Positions 26,890 through 36,883 of a DNA stretch of 64,000 nt are shown piece by piece; positions within the stretch are counted from its first letter, which is position 1, and every line of letters begins with the position of its first letter. The stretch is taken from assembly GCA_029262055.1 (NCBI GenBank), contig JAJDAD010000026.1, positions 1 through 64,000 of the forward strand. The letters are read 5' to 3'. The notes beneath the pieces are model-generated. The model saw nothing but the letters and a program-made list of their open reading frames with translations. It made no database searches and was not told where the DNA came from. The DNA is from Candidatus Zhuqueibacterota bacterium. GTDB lineage: Bacteria > Zhuqueibacterota > Zhuqueibacteria > Oceanimicrobiales > Oceanimicrobiaceae. The translations under genes and the position numbers were made by a program.

Positions 26890-28368
26890 ATGAAAGCGTT
26901 CATCGGCACGATTCTCTCTACCTCTTTACTCCTCATGACCATCGCCGTACCTCTGCAGGCGCAGGAAAAAGACGTCGAGCGCCTTGTTGCGGCCATGGCC
27001 GGCGACACGCCCATCGTTGCTGACTTACAGCAACTCTGCGATGAAATCGGTGGCCGGCCAACCGGTTCGCCCGCAAATCTTCAGGCAGTGGAGTGGGCGA
27101 TGCAGAAGTTTCCGGATGCCGGTGTGACTGCCAGGAAGGAAGCTTTCACAATGCCACGTCTCTGGCTCGAACGGTCTACTGCAGCCGTGATCAGCGGCGA
27201 TGTAACCTACGAAGCGAGCGTCGTTGCCATGACATTTTCGGTCGGGACGCCCAAAGAAGGGACAACTGCTCCGCTGGTCGACGGCGGCCACGGTGCAAAG
27301 GAGGATTTTGCGCGGCTCGGCGACGCTGCCCGCGGCGCTTTCATTCTCATCAGCACGGATGTGCTGCTCGACATTGACGGGCTTTTTGCAGAATACATAA
27401 ACGCTGTCGCTATCGAAAAACATGCATTTGCCGCTGGAGCCACTGGCGTGGTCTATATGTCGTCGCGGCCGCAGGGATTGCTTTACCGCCACAACGCATC
27501 GCTGGGCCACGACAACAAGCATCCGATGCTGGTGATGGAACGGGAGGCGGCCAAACGCGCTTTGCGTTTGCTGCGCTCCGGCAAGAAACTGGACCTGACC
27601 GCCAAAATCGATGTTCAGGACGGTGGTGAGTATGAAAGCTACAATGTGATCGGCGAAATTCCGGGTTCAGGACTGGCGGACGAATTCGTGGTCATGGGTG
27701 CGCATCTTGACTCGTTTGGCCTCGGCACAGGTGCAAATGATAACGGCTGCAATGTTTCGATGCTGATCGATATTGCACGCCAGATGAAGCGTCTCGGGAT
27801 TCAACCGCGGCGTACCATCAGATTCATTCTGTGGAACGGCGAAGAGCAGGGCCTGAACGGCTCCTGGCGTTACACGCAGCAGCATGCCGATGAACTCGAT
27901 GGTCACGTCATGGCCGGTTCCATCGATATCGGCAGCGGCCGGATTACGGGCTTTTTCACAAATGGGCGGGCGGATCTGCTCGCGCCCGTGGAACAGGTTC
28001 TGGCGCCGGTGAGCAAGCTGGGGCCTTTCACTCAAATCAACGAACCGGTTGTCGGGACCGACAACTACGACTTTATGGTGCAGGGTGTCGCGAATGTGGT
28101 TGCCAACCACGAGCCCTTTAACTACGGTCCGAACTACCATGCGGTGTCGGATACTTACGACAAAGTGGATACACAGCAGCTCAGGCGAAACGCCGCAGTG
28201 GTCGCCGCGTTCACCCTGGGTGTCGCAAATATGGAGGTCAACTGGAAGCGCCAAACCCGCGCTGAGGTGCAACAACTGGTCGACAACACCAGCCTGCGGG
28301 CACAAATGGACATGTTCTACTTGCAGGGCGGTTGGCTCGACGGTTCGCGCGGACGGGCGGCTGAGTAG
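26890..28368 (+). CDS. Secreted M28-family peptidase
   Basis: This is 492 residues from the ATG at 26890, where a signal peptide begins (MKAFIGTILSTSLLLMTIAVPLQAQ). The track's ORF extends 89 codons upstream without signal or start. A protease-associated-like insert covers ~120-240. The M28 zinc site follows: GAHLDSF, GANDNGCN, LWNGEEQGLNGS (catalytic Glu pair), SIDIGSG and PNYHAVSDTYDKVD. It is likely an exported carboxy- or aminopeptidase of the plasma glutamate carboxypeptidase type. It is followed by an S66 carboxypeptidase 58 bases downstream on the same strand, so both may be co-transcribed. Confidence 0.88.
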   Translation: MKAFIGTILSTSLLLMTIAVPLQAQEKDVERLVAAMAGDTPIVADLQQLCDEIGGRPTGSPANLQAVEWAMQKFPDAGVTARKEAFTMPRLWLERSTAAVISGDVTYEASVVAMTFSVGTPKEGTTAPLVDGGHGAKEDFARLGDAARGAFILISTDVLLDIDGLFAEYINAVAIEKHAFAAGATGVVYMSSRPQGLLYRHNASLGHDNKHPMLVMEREAAKRALRLLRSGKKLDLTAKIDVQDGGEYESYNVIGEIPGSGLADEFVVMGAHLDSFGLGTGANDNGCNVSMLIDIARQMKRLGIQPRRTIRFILWNGEEQGLNGSWRYTQQHADELDGHVMAGSIDIGSGRITGFFTNGRADLLAPVEQVLAPVSKLGPFTQINEPVVGTDNYDFMVQGVANVVANHEPFNYGPNYHAVSDTYDKVDTQQLRRNAAVVAAFTLGVANMEVNWKRQTRAEVQQLVDNTSLRAQMDMFYLQGGWLDGSRGRAAE

Positions 28369-28426
28369 GTGCCGCCCAGTCATGGGGTGGCCCAAAATGA
28401 CATAACTGAATAATGCAGCGCTCAAC

Positions 28427-29461
28427 ATGAAACGCAGAAGATTCCTGACCAACCTGACGACAGCGGTTTCAGCTTTACTCCTGCAACCTGGTCTCAGCTA
28501 CTCAGCCGCCAAACGTCAAAAGATAATCCGCCCGAAGGCCCTGCAACCGGGAGATACCGTGGGCGTGATCACGCCATGCTCGCCGGTTTTTGATCCCAAC
28601 TCTCTGGCTGAAATAGAACCGACCTTGCGCCACTTCGGGCTGGTGGCCAGAATCGGCAAGCATGTCGGCAAGAGAACGACGTCCTTGCAAGCAGATCTCG
28701 CGGCGCGCCTGGACGATTTGCACACTATGTTTGCAGATCCCGAAGTCAAAGCTATTTTCGCTTCCGGCGGCTATGGTGCTTCACAAATTCTGGACAAAAT
28801 AGACTACGACCTGATCAGGCACAATCCCAAGATATTCATCGGCTTCAGCGATGTGACCGCCCTGCTCCTGGCTATTCACCAGCAGGCCGGTTTGGTGACA
28901 TTTCACGGCCCGACGACGTTTTCGACCCTAAATGAGTACAGCCAGGACAGTTTTAAGCGAGCGCTTTTTTCCACTGAAGCTATCGGCAAGCTAACCAACC
29001 CCGACCCGGAAAACACCTTTCGCCCCGCGCATCGAATACGCACGGTTTATCCAGGCACAGCCAGCGGCCGGCTGGTGGGCGGCAACCTGTCACTTATCGC
29101 CGCGACAATGGGCACGCCGTATGAAATCGAAACCGAAGATCGCATTCTGTTTCTTGAGGACGTGGCGGAAGACAATTACCGCATCGACCGCATGCTGACG
29201 CAGTTATACCTGGCAAACAAGTTTGAAAAAGTGAAGGGGATCATTTGGGGCGAGTGCCGGCGCTGTGACGACAATTTCGATACCAGCATTTACTCCGTGG
29301 GTGAAGTCATCGATAATATTCTGCAGCCCCTGCAGATACCGGTCATTTCCGGGCTGACCATTGGCCATACGGCGGATAAGCTGACCTTACCGCTGGGCGT
29401 TCTGGCAAAATTAGACGCGGACGAAGGTTCGCTGACGATTCTCGAGTCAGCGGTAATCTAA
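28427..29461 (+). CDS. S66 LD-carboxypeptidase, Tat-exported
   Basis: This 344-residue protein opens with a twin-arginine signal (KRRRFLTNLTT). The S66 fold of LdcA/MccF is clear: LQPGDTVGVITPCSP, FASGGYGASQILDKIDYDLI, the nucleophile motif GFSDVTALLLAI, GNLSLIAATMGTPYEIETEDRILFLEDVAEDNYRIDRML and the catalytic-histidine end TIGHTADKLTLPLG. LdcA trims murein tetrapeptides in recycling and is cytoplasmic in E. coli. A Tat leader indicates periplasmic action here. Its position behind the M28 gene suggests general peptide breakdown. Confidence 0.88.
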   Translation: MKRRRFLTNLTTAVSALLLQPGLSYSAAKRQKIIRPKALQPGDTVGVITPCSPVFDPNSLAEIEPTLRHFGLVARIGKHVGKRTTSLQADLAARLDDLHTMFADPEVKAIFASGGYGASQILDKIDYDLIRHNPKIFIGFSDVTALLLAIHQQAGLVTFHGPTTFSTLNEYSQDSFKRALFSTEAIGKLTNPDPENTFRPAHRIRTVYPGTASGRLVGGNLSLIAATMGTPYEIETEDRILFLEDVAEDNYRIDRMLTQLYLANKFEKVKGIIWGECRRCDDNFDTSIYSVGEVIDNILQPLQIPVISGLTIGHTADKLTLPLGVLAKLDADEGSLTILESAVI

Positions 29462-29659
29462 AGCACAGGTGCCTATACCTCCCTCTGAAGCAAGAGCCCG
29501 CCTTCATGTTTGACATTCTTGTTGTCTGTGGAAATTCCAGGAATGTAATCGCCGATCAGTCAACTCCACCGGTTGTTTTAGGGAAGGCCGGTGGCGACCG
29601 TTTTCGCGGATTGCGCAGGCTGTGGTCTGGCGATGTTCGTCTGATTGTGTAACAGGTGT

Positions 29660-30535
29660 CTAGGCTTTCTGCGCCCGCTCGAAAGCCGTTTGCAGAGCCT
29701 CTTTCAGCAGAACCTTGGTCAGGTGGCGGCGGAAATCGCTTGATGCATGCATGTCGGAAGGCGGGTCGATGTCCTCTGAGGCGGCAGCGGCAGCGGCCAA
29801 ATCCATATTTTCCGCGCTCGCTTTTTTGCCCAGCAGCGCTTGCTGCGCTTGTTCTCCGACGACCGGGCCATTCCCAACACTCATGAAGACAAGGTTGGCA
29901 TCAGTGCAAATGTTCTCCTCGTCGACCGCTAGCAGAACAGCCACACCAACCAGTGCGTAGTCGCCGTGCCTGCGCGCAATTTCCTTAAAGGCGAAGCCCG
30001 TTCTTTTGGGCAGAGCAGGAACCGCGATTTCAGTCAAAAGCTCTTCCGGCTGGAGTTCCGTCATGAAGAGATCGATGAAGAAGTCGCTCGCCTCGACCCA
30101 GCGGGCTTCCGAAGCACTGGCCAGTTTGAACCTTGCCCTGAGAGCGAGCATTGTCGCAGGCAGCTCTGCCGCGGGATCGGCGTGGGCGATAGAGCCACCG
30201 ATGGTGCCGCGGTTTCTTATTTGTGGATGAGCAATATTCGGCATGGTTTCGGTCAGCAGCGGCGCCAGCCTGGAAACCGTGGAGCTGCGTTCAAGAGTGC
30301 GGTGGCGAGTCATGGCCCCAACGCGCAGCTCTCCAGCTTCTTCCCGAACGAAGAACAGATTTTCTATGCGATTGATGTCGATTAAAACAGCCGGTTGCGC
30401 CAGGCGGAAGTTCATGGTCGGGATCAGGCTCTGCCCGCCCGCCAGGATTTTAGCATCGAAGCCATGCTCCGCCAGAAGAGCCAGAACTTCATCGACCGTG
30501 GATGGGGCAAAGTATTTGAATGGGGCTGGTTTCAT
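29660..30535 (-). CDS. FAD-binding medium subunit of a molybdenum hydroxylase (CoxM-type)
   Basis: This 291-residue protein has the FAD_binding_5 and CO_deh_flav_C domains of CoxM/XdhB. It shows FDAKILAGGQSLIPTMNFRLAQPAVLIDINRI (FAD loop), then NIAHPQIRNRGTIGGSIAHADPAAELPA, the second FAD motif. It passes electrons from the iron-sulfur subunit to the final acceptor. It lies 37 bases downstream of coxL on the same strand and is the last gene of the coxS-(two inserted genes)-coxL-coxM run. Confidence 0.92.
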   Translation of the reverse strand: MKPAPFKYFAPSTVDEVLALLAEHGFDAKILAGGQSLIPTMNFRLAQPAVLIDINRIENLFFVREEAGELRVGAMTRHRTLERSSTVSRLAPLLTETMPNIAHPQIRNRGTIGGSIAHADPAAELPATMLALRARFKLASASEARWVEASDFFIDLFMTELQPEELLTEIAVPALPKRTGFAFKEIARRHGDYALVGVAVLLAVDEENICTDANLVFMSVGNGPVVGEQAQQALLGKKASAENMDLAAAAAASEDIDPPSDMHASSDFRRHLTKVLLKEALQTAFERAQKA

Positions 30536-30572
30536 CTCTTGGTATTTCTATCGCCTGTCTTTCGGTTCGAGG

Positions 30573-32927
30573 CTAAGACTCCTGTTTGGTGGCTGCTTGC
30601 ATATGAACCAGCTCAAACAACCGGTTGGGGCTGAGCGGAATCTCCAGTATTTCCAGATCGTAATCCGATAGCGCATCTTCAATTGCCTGCGCGAACAGTG
30701 CCCCGACCGGTATGGCGCCTGCTTCACCAGCGCCCTTGACACCAAGCGGATTGAGCGGCGACGGCGTCTCGATGTGATCGGTTTCGATGTGCGGCACATC
30801 GGTAGCCGTCGGCAAAAGATAGTCCATCAGCGACGCGTTCAGCAGTTGCCCGCCTTCGTCGTAAACCAGCTCTTCGTAAAATGAGTTGCCGATCCCCTGC
30901 GCGACGCCGCCGTGGATTTGTCCTTCCAGGATCATCGGGTTGATCACTTTGCCGCAGTCGTGTACGACCACGAAGCGTTTTATCTCTACCATCATTGCGT
31001 CGGGGTCGACTTCCACGATCATGGCATGCACGCCGCTGGCGGTTGTGCCACGTTCCGGTCCAAAGTAGTCGGTGGACTCGAGTCCCGGCTCCATGCCCGG
31101 CTTCACTGCTCCGCGTAACGGATTTGAGATCCGGGCCAGTTCACCCAGGCTAACGGATTTCTGCGGCACCCCTTTGACATGAACTGCGCCGTTGTCAAGG
31201 ACGAGGTCGGCCTCAGCGGCTTCCAGGTGCTCGCTCGCGTGTTTGAGAATTTTTTTTCGGACGCCGACCGCAGCCGCATGGATCGCATTGCCGGCCACCA
31301 CCGCGCCACGACTTGCAAAGGTTCCGGTGCCCCAGTGGAATTCGCAGGTGTCTCCCGTAACCACCCGGACATTATCCACGGTCACGCCAAGCTGATCGGC
31401 AACGATTTGAGCAAAAGAGGTGAAGTGTCCCTGGCCTTGCGTCCCAATACCGGTGGCAACATTAACTTTGCCGCTGGCGTCGACCTTTATGCGCGCGCCT
31501 TCGTACGGTCCGATGCCGGTCCCTTCGACATAAGAGACAATCCCGATGCCGAGATGGCGTCCGGCCGTGCGTGCCGCAGGCTGGTCATTTTTGATAAAAT
31601 CGTGAAAGCCGATCATCTCCGCCGCACGTTCGAGTGCGGGCTGGTAGTTGCCGCTGTCATAAACCAACGGCGCAAAATCCTGGTAGACTATTTCGTGGTC
31701 ATGCGGAAACTGGTCAGGCGTCAGGTAGTTTCTTCTGCGGATCTCGACCCGGTCGATGCCGAGTTGTTTGGCTGCGAGATCGAGCAGGCGTTCCATTACA
31801 AAGACGCCGTGCTGCCGGCCCGCGCCCCGGTACGGGGTTACGATGGTCTTGTTGGTAAAGACAGCCTTAAATTCACTGTAGTAGTTGGGAACATCGTACG
31901 GGCCGAGCAGAGTGCACTGGCTGTTGATGGGTACAGTCAGTCCGTAGGGGGCGTAGGCCCCGGCGTCATGCAGAAAAACGTCCTGCACGCCGAGAACCTT
32001 GCCATCCCTGGTCAGCGCAATTTCTGAGTCGTGGATTTGGCTGCGTTCGTGTGTGGTGGCAAAGAAATTCTCCCGCCGGTCCTCAATCCATTTTACCGGT
32101 CGCTGCAGTTGCATAGAAATCCACGGTATCAGGACTTCCTCCGGATAGAACATCATGATCTTGGGGCCGAATCCGCCGCCGATAAAGGGCGCCACGACCT
32201 GCACTTGTGATTCCGACAGGCCGAGCATGGCGGCCAATCCGTTCTGGATCGGAATGGGCGCCTGGGTCGTGTCCCAAATCTTTAGGTGTTGCTCCTTTGC
32301 GTTCCAATGTGCGACGATCCCACGATTCTCCATCGCTGCCGCAATGCCGTGGTCGTAGAAGATCCGGCGCTTGATCAGGACATCCGCCTGGGCCCGGATT
32401 TTTGCGTAATTTCCTTTTTCCTGAACAACGTGGGCCGATAGATTCGAGTCGAGGTCCTCATGGATCACGGGTGCTTCGTCGCTGAGAGCGCTTTCCAGGT
32501 CGGCAACTGCTTCGAGAGGTTCCACGTCAACGATGACGTCTTCGGCCGCGTCCTCGGCAATATAACGACTGGCCGCGACTATCACGGCAATAGGCTCACC
32601 GACATGCTTTAGCCTGTCCTTTGCCAGTGGCACTTGCGTTTTTTGGTTAAAAGTCAGACCGGCAATCGGTGGTGGCGGGACCAGCAGTGGCCCGGGTTGC
32701 CAGTAGTCTCCAAGGTCTTCGGCAGTGTACACGGCGACCACACCTTCGCGTTCTCTTGCTGCGGAGACGTCGATGCTTTTGATTTTAGCGTGGGCGTAGT
32801 CGCTACGCACAAATGCCACATGCAGCATGTCCGGTAAATTGACATCATCCACAAATAGCGCCTGCCCCTTCAGGAGGCGCGGGTCTTCATTGCGCTTGAT
32901 TGGTTTTCCGAAGTATCGTGTTGCCAC
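30573..32927 (-). CDS. Molybdopterin-binding large subunit, CoxL form II-like
   Basis: This 784-residue protein is the xanthine oxidase/CO dehydrogenase large subunit. It starts FGKPIKRNEDPRLLKGQALFVDDV and has the Moco-binding segments GGGFGPK, the active-site loop TPYRGAGRQHG, GTGTFASRGAVV and a late GVKGAGEAGAIP with the catalytic Glu. Form I CO dehydrogenases carry AYXCSFR in the loop; PYRGAGR is of the form II type, so CO oxidation should not be assumed and an aldehyde or N-heterocycle is likelier. The start is GTG. It is separated from its coxS partner by two unrelated small genes. Confidence 0.92.
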   Translation of the reverse strand: MATRYFGKPIKRNEDPRLLKGQALFVDDVNLPDMLHVAFVRSDYAHAKIKSIDVSAAREREGVVAVYTAEDLGDYWQPGPLLVPPPPIAGLTFNQKTQVPLAKDRLKHVGEPIAVIVAASRYIAEDAAEDVIVDVEPLEAVADLESALSDEAPVIHEDLDSNLSAHVVQEKGNYAKIRAQADVLIKRRIFYDHGIAAAMENRGIVAHWNAKEQHLKIWDTTQAPIPIQNGLAAMLGLSESQVQVVAPFIGGGFGPKIMMFYPEEVLIPWISMQLQRPVKWIEDRRENFFATTHERSQIHDSEIALTRDGKVLGVQDVFLHDAGAYAPYGLTVPINSQCTLLGPYDVPNYYSEFKAVFTNKTIVTPYRGAGRQHGVFVMERLLDLAAKQLGIDRVEIRRRNYLTPDQFPHDHEIVYQDFAPLVYDSGNYQPALERAAEMIGFHDFIKNDQPAARTAGRHLGIGIVSYVEGTGIGPYEGARIKVDASGKVNVATGIGTQGQGHFTSFAQIVADQLGVTVDNVRVVTGDTCEFHWGTGTFASRGAVVAGNAIHAAAVGVRKKILKHASEHLEAAEADLVLDNGAVHVKGVPQKSVSLGELARISNPLRGAVKPGMEPGLESTDYFGPERGTTASGVHAMIVEVDPDAMMVEIKRFVVVHDCGKVINPMILEGQIHGGVAQGIGNSFYEELVYDEGGQLLNASLMDYLLPTATDVPHIETDHIETPSPLNPLGVKGAGEAGAIPVGALFAQAIEDALSDYDLEILEIPLSPNRLFELVHMQAATKQES

Positions 32928-33002
32928 GTTAGGAGTTCACCTGGTAAAATGACAATAATAGGCATTCCAAAGCCTGCCCGGTTAGAGAATTTCGTGAACC
33001 GT

Positions 33003-33335
33003 TCAAGTTTTTTTTCTGGCCGCAATATTAAAATGATTGAAATATTTTTCCCAAGAATCTTCGGACGACGAGTGTTCGTTATTGCCGTAGAAATAGTCCA
33101 CAATTACTTCTCTTAACCGGGTGATTTCTTTAATGTGAGACTTGACCGTTACATTTTCAAGAGTTAACGATATAAGTTCCAGAGCCCTGACGGTGGACTT
33201 CAGACAATACTTTTCATTGCCCTTTTTTTTCCACTTCAGGGCCCGGCTGATTTCACTTCCGATATTTGCCATTTGCTCTGACAAAGACATCTGAGCCCAG
33301 CGTCCTTCCGCGAGACTTTTGTGTTGAAACTCCAC
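33003..33335 (-). CDS. Small hypothetical protein, partner of DUF5674
   Basis: This is 110 residues from a GTG one base after the stop of the DUF5674 gene. The sequence is helical and charged (SLAEGRWAQMSLSEQMANIGSEISRALKWKKKGN, then LTRLREVIVDYFYGNNEHSSS..WEKYFNHFN). From memory it resembles small uncharacterised proteins that occur beside DUF5674 genes in Cyanobacteria and other phyla; I cannot check this. It is AT-rich compared with coxL and coxS on either side. Toxin-antitoxin or other stand-alone cassette function is possible but unsupported by any catalytic motif. Confidence 0.75.
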   Translation of the reverse strand: MEFQHKSLAEGRWAQMSLSEQMANIGSEISRALKWKKKGNEKYCLKSTVRALELISLTLENVTVKSHIKEITRLREVIVDYFYGNNEHSSSEDSWEKYFNHFNIAARKKT

Positions 33336-33336
33336 C

Positions 33337-33678
33337 TTATCTTTTTATCCATCTGTTCGTTATGTCAACAATTTTCTTTCGGATTGATTCGTCTTCCACT
33401 TCACGACTATTATTTTTCTGGGTTGGCCTTATATTGATCATCGAGTCATATTCAATAAAATCCTCTCCCTCTATCTCTGGATAGTAATTTATTCCCCACA
33501 GGCTTGCCTGTTGTGACTGCCTTTCCAGGCAATACGCCTCAAGATCAGAGTGCAATTCTGCGTCTATTGCAACTATCTCCAAATCAACATCGACCACAGC
33601 TTTAACCATTTCTCCAAAACCAGTTTCTGCAATTGATCTCAATTCTTCGAGGGTTATTTCCCGATCCAGTATTTGCAA
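33337..33678 (-). CDS. DUF5674-family protein
   Basis: This 113-residue protein matches the DUF5674 pattern: ITLEELRSIAETGFGEMVKAVVDVDLEIVAIDAELHSDLEAYCL, LWGINYYP, DFIEYDSMINIRPTQKNNSREVEDESIRKKI. No biochemical role is known for the family. The start is a TTG, supported by a strong AAGGAGGAAG site. It is AT-rich and lies with its small partner in the middle of a molybdenum-hydroxylase operon, reading in the same direction. Confidence 0.85.
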   Translation of the reverse strand: MQILDREITLEELRSIAETGFGEMVKAVVDVDLEIVAIDAELHSDLEAYCLERQSQQASLWGINYYPEIEGEDFIEYDSMINIRPTQKNNSREVEDESIRKKIVDITNRWIKR

Positions 33679-33787
33679 TCTTCCTCCTTCTTATGATACA
33701 ACATCGGGCATCCTTGAAGGAAACCCTGGAGATTCAAAGCTCGCCTCCCGATATACAATGGATTATCTCTCTGTCACTCCTCTTGTG

Positions 33788-34276
33788 TCATGCGGGATCG
33801 GAGTTACTCTCTTCGAGTAACATCTTGACCGCCTTGACAATGTTCTGGTACCCCGTGCATCTGCACAAATTTCCAGACAGTGCGGCACGGATTTCCTCTT
33901 CGCTGGCGTCTGGTTTGTCTTGCAGAAAAGGAAGCAGCGACATGAGGAACCCTGGCGTGCAGAAGCCGCATTGCAGCGCATGAGCTTCCCGGAAGGCCGC
34001 CTGCAAAGGGTGTAAGTCCCCGTTTGCGGCGGCCAGACCTTCCACCGTCAGCAGATCCTGTCCATCGGCCTGCACCGCGAACATCAGGCATGAACGCACT
34101 GCCTCTCCGTTCAACAGAACCGTGCAAGCGCCACAGACGCCGTGCTCACAGCCGACATGGGTTCCGGTTAGTCCCAGCTCATGCCGCAGAAAGTCGCTGA
34201 GTAGCAAGCGCGGTTCAGCGGCGGCGCTGTACTGCTTACCATTGATTTTGACACTGATCTCGATTTGGGTATTCAT
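33788..34276 (-). CDS. [2Fe-2S] small subunit of a molybdenum hydroxylase (CoxS-type)
   Basis: This is 162 residues from the ATG at 34276; the track's TTG three codons earlier is less likely. The N-terminal plant-type [2Fe-2S] domain has CEHGVCGACTVLLNG with a later RSC, and the C-terminal four-helix [2Fe-2S] domain has ALQCGFCTPGF and NLCRCTGYQNI. It relays electrons from the Moco of CoxL to the FAD of CoxM. It is the first gene of the operon. The normal immediate neighbour coxL is displaced by the DUF5674 pair. Confidence 0.93.
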   Translation of the reverse strand: MNTQIEISVKINGKQYSAAAEPRLLLSDFLRHELGLTGTHVGCEHGVCGACTVLLNGEAVRSCLMFAVQADGQDLLTVEGLAAANGDLHPLQAAFREAHALQCGFCTPGFLMSLLPFLQDKPDASEEEIRAALSGNLCRCTGYQNIVKAVKMLLEESNSDPA

Positions 34277-34439
34277 TTCGTGCAAGAATATTTCGGAAAG
34301 TTAAGAATTCATGATATTGATTTCGTAATACTTAATCAAACAAAAAGATATGTGGAAAATCATTTAATGTCTGGGTTTGGTGCCCTACATTGAATAACTC
34401 AGGAAAATCGTATTCGCGAAGAATAGGAGCAAGTTTGAC

Positions 34440-34892
34440 ATGACTCAGCACGGCCGTCTCGAGAAAATTTGGTCAAAGCGCGCACATCGAGGACCCATGG
34501 ACAGCGTGAGCACTGCCCTGCTGGTTGCTGGTCGTGGGCTTACCGGTAGCGCCGATCAGGGTGGCAGGCGACAGGTGACCCTGATTTCTCAGAAGCGTTG
34601 GGAAGAGTTGATGAACCGACTCAGGAGCGCACTGGATCCGTCGGCCCGGCGCGCGAACCTTCTACTCAGCGGGATCGAACTTGCAGAGACGCGCGGCGGA
34701 ATCCTGCAAATTGGTGCTTGCCAACTCAGGATCGCAGGTGAAACCAGACCGTGTGAACGAATGGAGGAAGCTTGTCTGGGCTTGCAGGATCTGATGAAGG
34801 ACAGGTGGGGAGGAGGCGCATTTGCCGAGGTGCTGACCGACGGTGAAATCAGTGTCGGTGACCGCGTCTTCTGGGTAACAGAGCGGGGTTAG
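34440..34892 (+). CDS. MOSC-domain protein
   Basis: This 150-residue protein has a single MOSC domain: [59 protein letters not shown] and [17 protein letters not shown]. The conserved Cys in RPCERM is the likely sulfur or molybdenum ligand. MOSC domains bind molybdenum cofactor and handle sulfur transfer to it. Placement 163 bases away and divergent from coxS makes maturation of that hydroxylase a reasonable role. AGGAG precedes the ATG. Its end overlaps the convergent kinase gene by 4 bases. Confidence 0.9.
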   Translation: MTQHGRLEKIWSKRAHRGPMDSVSTALLVAGRGLTGSADQGGRRQVTLISQKRWEELMNRLRSALDPSARRANLLLSGIELAETRGGILQIGACQLRIAGETRPCERMEEACLGLQDLMKDRWGGGAFAEVLTDGEISVGDRVFWVTERG

Positions 34893-36811
34893 GTCGTAGT
34901 GAGTTGGGCCAATGCTTGCGATACTTCTGGCATGGACTGGCAGCGCTGCTCTTTGTCTTTTTGCAGCATGGAACTGACCAGCTTGTCGAGCGCCTCAGGC
35001 AAAGCCGGATTCAGCTCGCGTATGGGCCGGGGTTCTTCATTCAGAATCGCATAAAGGATGGAAAGTTCAAAATCACCCTGAAACGGCAGCTCGCCGGTGA
35101 ACAACTCGAAAAAGACGACGCCGAGTGAAAAAATATCTGTCCGGTGATCGGTTTCCAGACCACTGGCCTGCTCCGGTGACATGTAGGCGAGAGTGCCGAG
35201 GGTCGTACCGGTTTTTGTGATATGCTGACTTGCCTTGACCAGCGTTTTGGCCAGGCCAAAATCCATGACCTTGAGATGGCCCTCAGTCGTGACCATTATG
35301 TTGTCGGATTTGATGTCCCGGTGCACGATTCTCTTGTTATGGGCATGGCCCAGCGCCTCGGCTGCCTCCCGGGCCAATTCGACTTGCTTGTTGAGATTGT
35401 CGGTGTTCGCCATGCGCCAGTTGCGCAGATTCGCTCCCCGGATCAACTCCATCGAGATAAAGAGCAGTTCCTGCTCCTCCCCGATCTGGTAGATGGTCGC
35501 AATGTTTGGGTGGTTCATCGTTGAGGCCGCGCGGGCCTCGAGGAGAAACCTGTCCTTGAACTCGGCGTCTTGCGTCAGGCCGGGGAGAAGCACTTTGATT
35601 GCGACCAACCGATCCAACTGCCGGTCGCGGCCTTTGTAGACCATGCCCATGCCGCCGGATCCGATTTTTTCGAGGATTTCATGCTGACCGAGGTGTTGCC
35701 CAATCTGCGGTGTATAGTCATCCCCGATTCTCCGGCCTTGCCGCCGTGCCACCGGTTCCGCCCGCTGCAGCGAGGACTCGGTGAACAGCTTTTCTTTCTC
35801 CCGCTGCAGCCATTCCTTGAAGAAATAATTGGAGACCGCGTAACGGTTATCGATCTGGTTGATGAAGCCAAGTTGTGTCAGCTCAAACAACATCTTCACC
35901 AAATTTGCCTGGGTCGTGTTGAATTGGCCTTGCAGATCCCTGAGCTTGATCTTCTCCTTTTGCAGGATGTGCAGCAGGATTTCTTTCTCTCCGGCCTCCA
36001 GGTATTGGAAGTCCACGGAGAAGAACTGGCTTATCATCTCGTCCGCACTGACCTCGTCTATGACTTTTTGCAGGTCGCCGGACTCCAGAAAGCGTTTGCA
36101 GATCAGTTGGATGAGAAACGGGTGGTTGTTGGATTTTATGATGATCTCGTCGGCGACGGACTCAAAAATGTCGGCACGTGCCACCAGGCGGTGCGCTTCA
36201 TGGTCCGCAAGTCTGGTCAGGTAGGAGGGTGGCACAAAACCATGCAGGAAGGGCGACGTTTCCGGGATTGCACTCGTCTCCAGCTTCGCCAGTCGCTTGG
36301 TGGCGGTTAAAACCGTAACAACATTTTCACCGCGCTGAAAGGCACGTCGCAGCTTCGGCAGCGCCTCCGGGTTGGTTTTTTCGATATTGATCAATTCCTC
36401 TGCTTCGTCGCAAAGCAGCAGCAGTGTCAAACCGCTGTCTTTTACCCGGCGCCGCAACTGCCTTAGGATGGCAAAAAAGTCCATCTCCTCCAGCGCATCG
36501 ATATCCAGCCCAATTTGGCTGAATCGCTCCTCAGCATCTTCGAGGCTTTCCAGCAAAGATTCCTTGAGCCCGGGCAGGTTCAGGCTGCCTTGCATGTCCC
36601 AGAACAGGGAAATGAATTTTTCAGAGTATTGGCCTTCGGTCGTCAGAAACTCGACCTGCTTCAACAGAGACGTTTTGCCGAAGCGCCGGGTGCCGGCAAC
36701 CCAGAGGTGGCTTCGCTCCCCACTCAGGATTTCCTGAATGAGCGCTTCACGCCCAAAAAAATTGTCGCCTCTGACCCAACTGCCGGCGATAAAGGGATTC
36801 TTCATTTTCAA
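34889..36811 (-). CDS. P-loop ATPase fused to a Ser/Thr protein kinase
   Basis: This is a 640-residue cytoplasmic protein. Residues ~1-230 form an AAA_16/STAND-like ATPase: [22 protein letters not shown]-loop [11 protein letters not shown] and Walker [13 protein letters not shown] winged-helix-like segment follows (~270-340), and the C-terminal ~280 residues are a complete eukaryotic-type kinase: [38 protein letters not shown] and [10 protein letters not shown]. All catalytic residues are present. No membrane segment. The ATPase is paralogous to that in the next upstream gene (NPYIAG..., GPRRIGKTSL). It is the last of three genes on the minus strand with a PorV-like protein and a TPR-ATPase. 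Confidence 0.9.
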   Translation of the reverse strand: MKMKNPFIAGSWVRGDNFFGREALIQEILSGERSHLWVAGTRRFGKTSLLKQVEFLTTEGQYSEKFISLFWDMQGSLNLPGLKESLLESLEDAEERFSQIGLDIDALEEMDFFAILRQLRRRVKDSGLTLLLLCDEAEELINIEKTNPEALPKLRRAFQRGENVVTVLTATKRLAKLETSAIPETSPFLHGFVPPSYLTRLADHEAHRLVARADIFESVADEIIIKSNNHPFLIQLICKRFLESGDLQKVIDEVSADEMISQFFSVDFQYLEAGEKEILLHILQKEKIKLRDLQGQFNTTQANLVKMLFELTQLGFINQIDNRYAVSNYFFKEWLQREKEKLFTESSLQRAEPVARRQGRRIGDDYTPQIGQHLGQHEILEKIGSGGMGMVYKGRDRQLDRLVAIKVLLPGLTQDAEFKDRFLLEARAASTMNHPNIATIYQIGEEQELLFISMELIRGANLRNWRMANTDNLNKQVELAREAAEALGHAHNKRIVHRDIKSDNIMVTTEGHLKVMDFGLAKTLVKASQHITKTGTTLGTLAYMSPEQASGLETDHRTDIFSLGVVFFELFTGELPFQGDFELSILYAILNEEPRPIRELNPALPEALDKLVSSMLQKDKEQRCQSMPEVSQALAQLTTT

Positions 36812-36883
36812 CCTTATTTGAATAGAACCGGGCCGGAAAATCCCGACGTCTCTCGCTCCGGAAGCTCCAAAACCGCGGTCGGC

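Noticed and set aside
30573-34276. A naming of the operon as CO dehydrogenase
   Set aside because: CoxL has PYRGAGR rather than the form I loop, so I name only the family.
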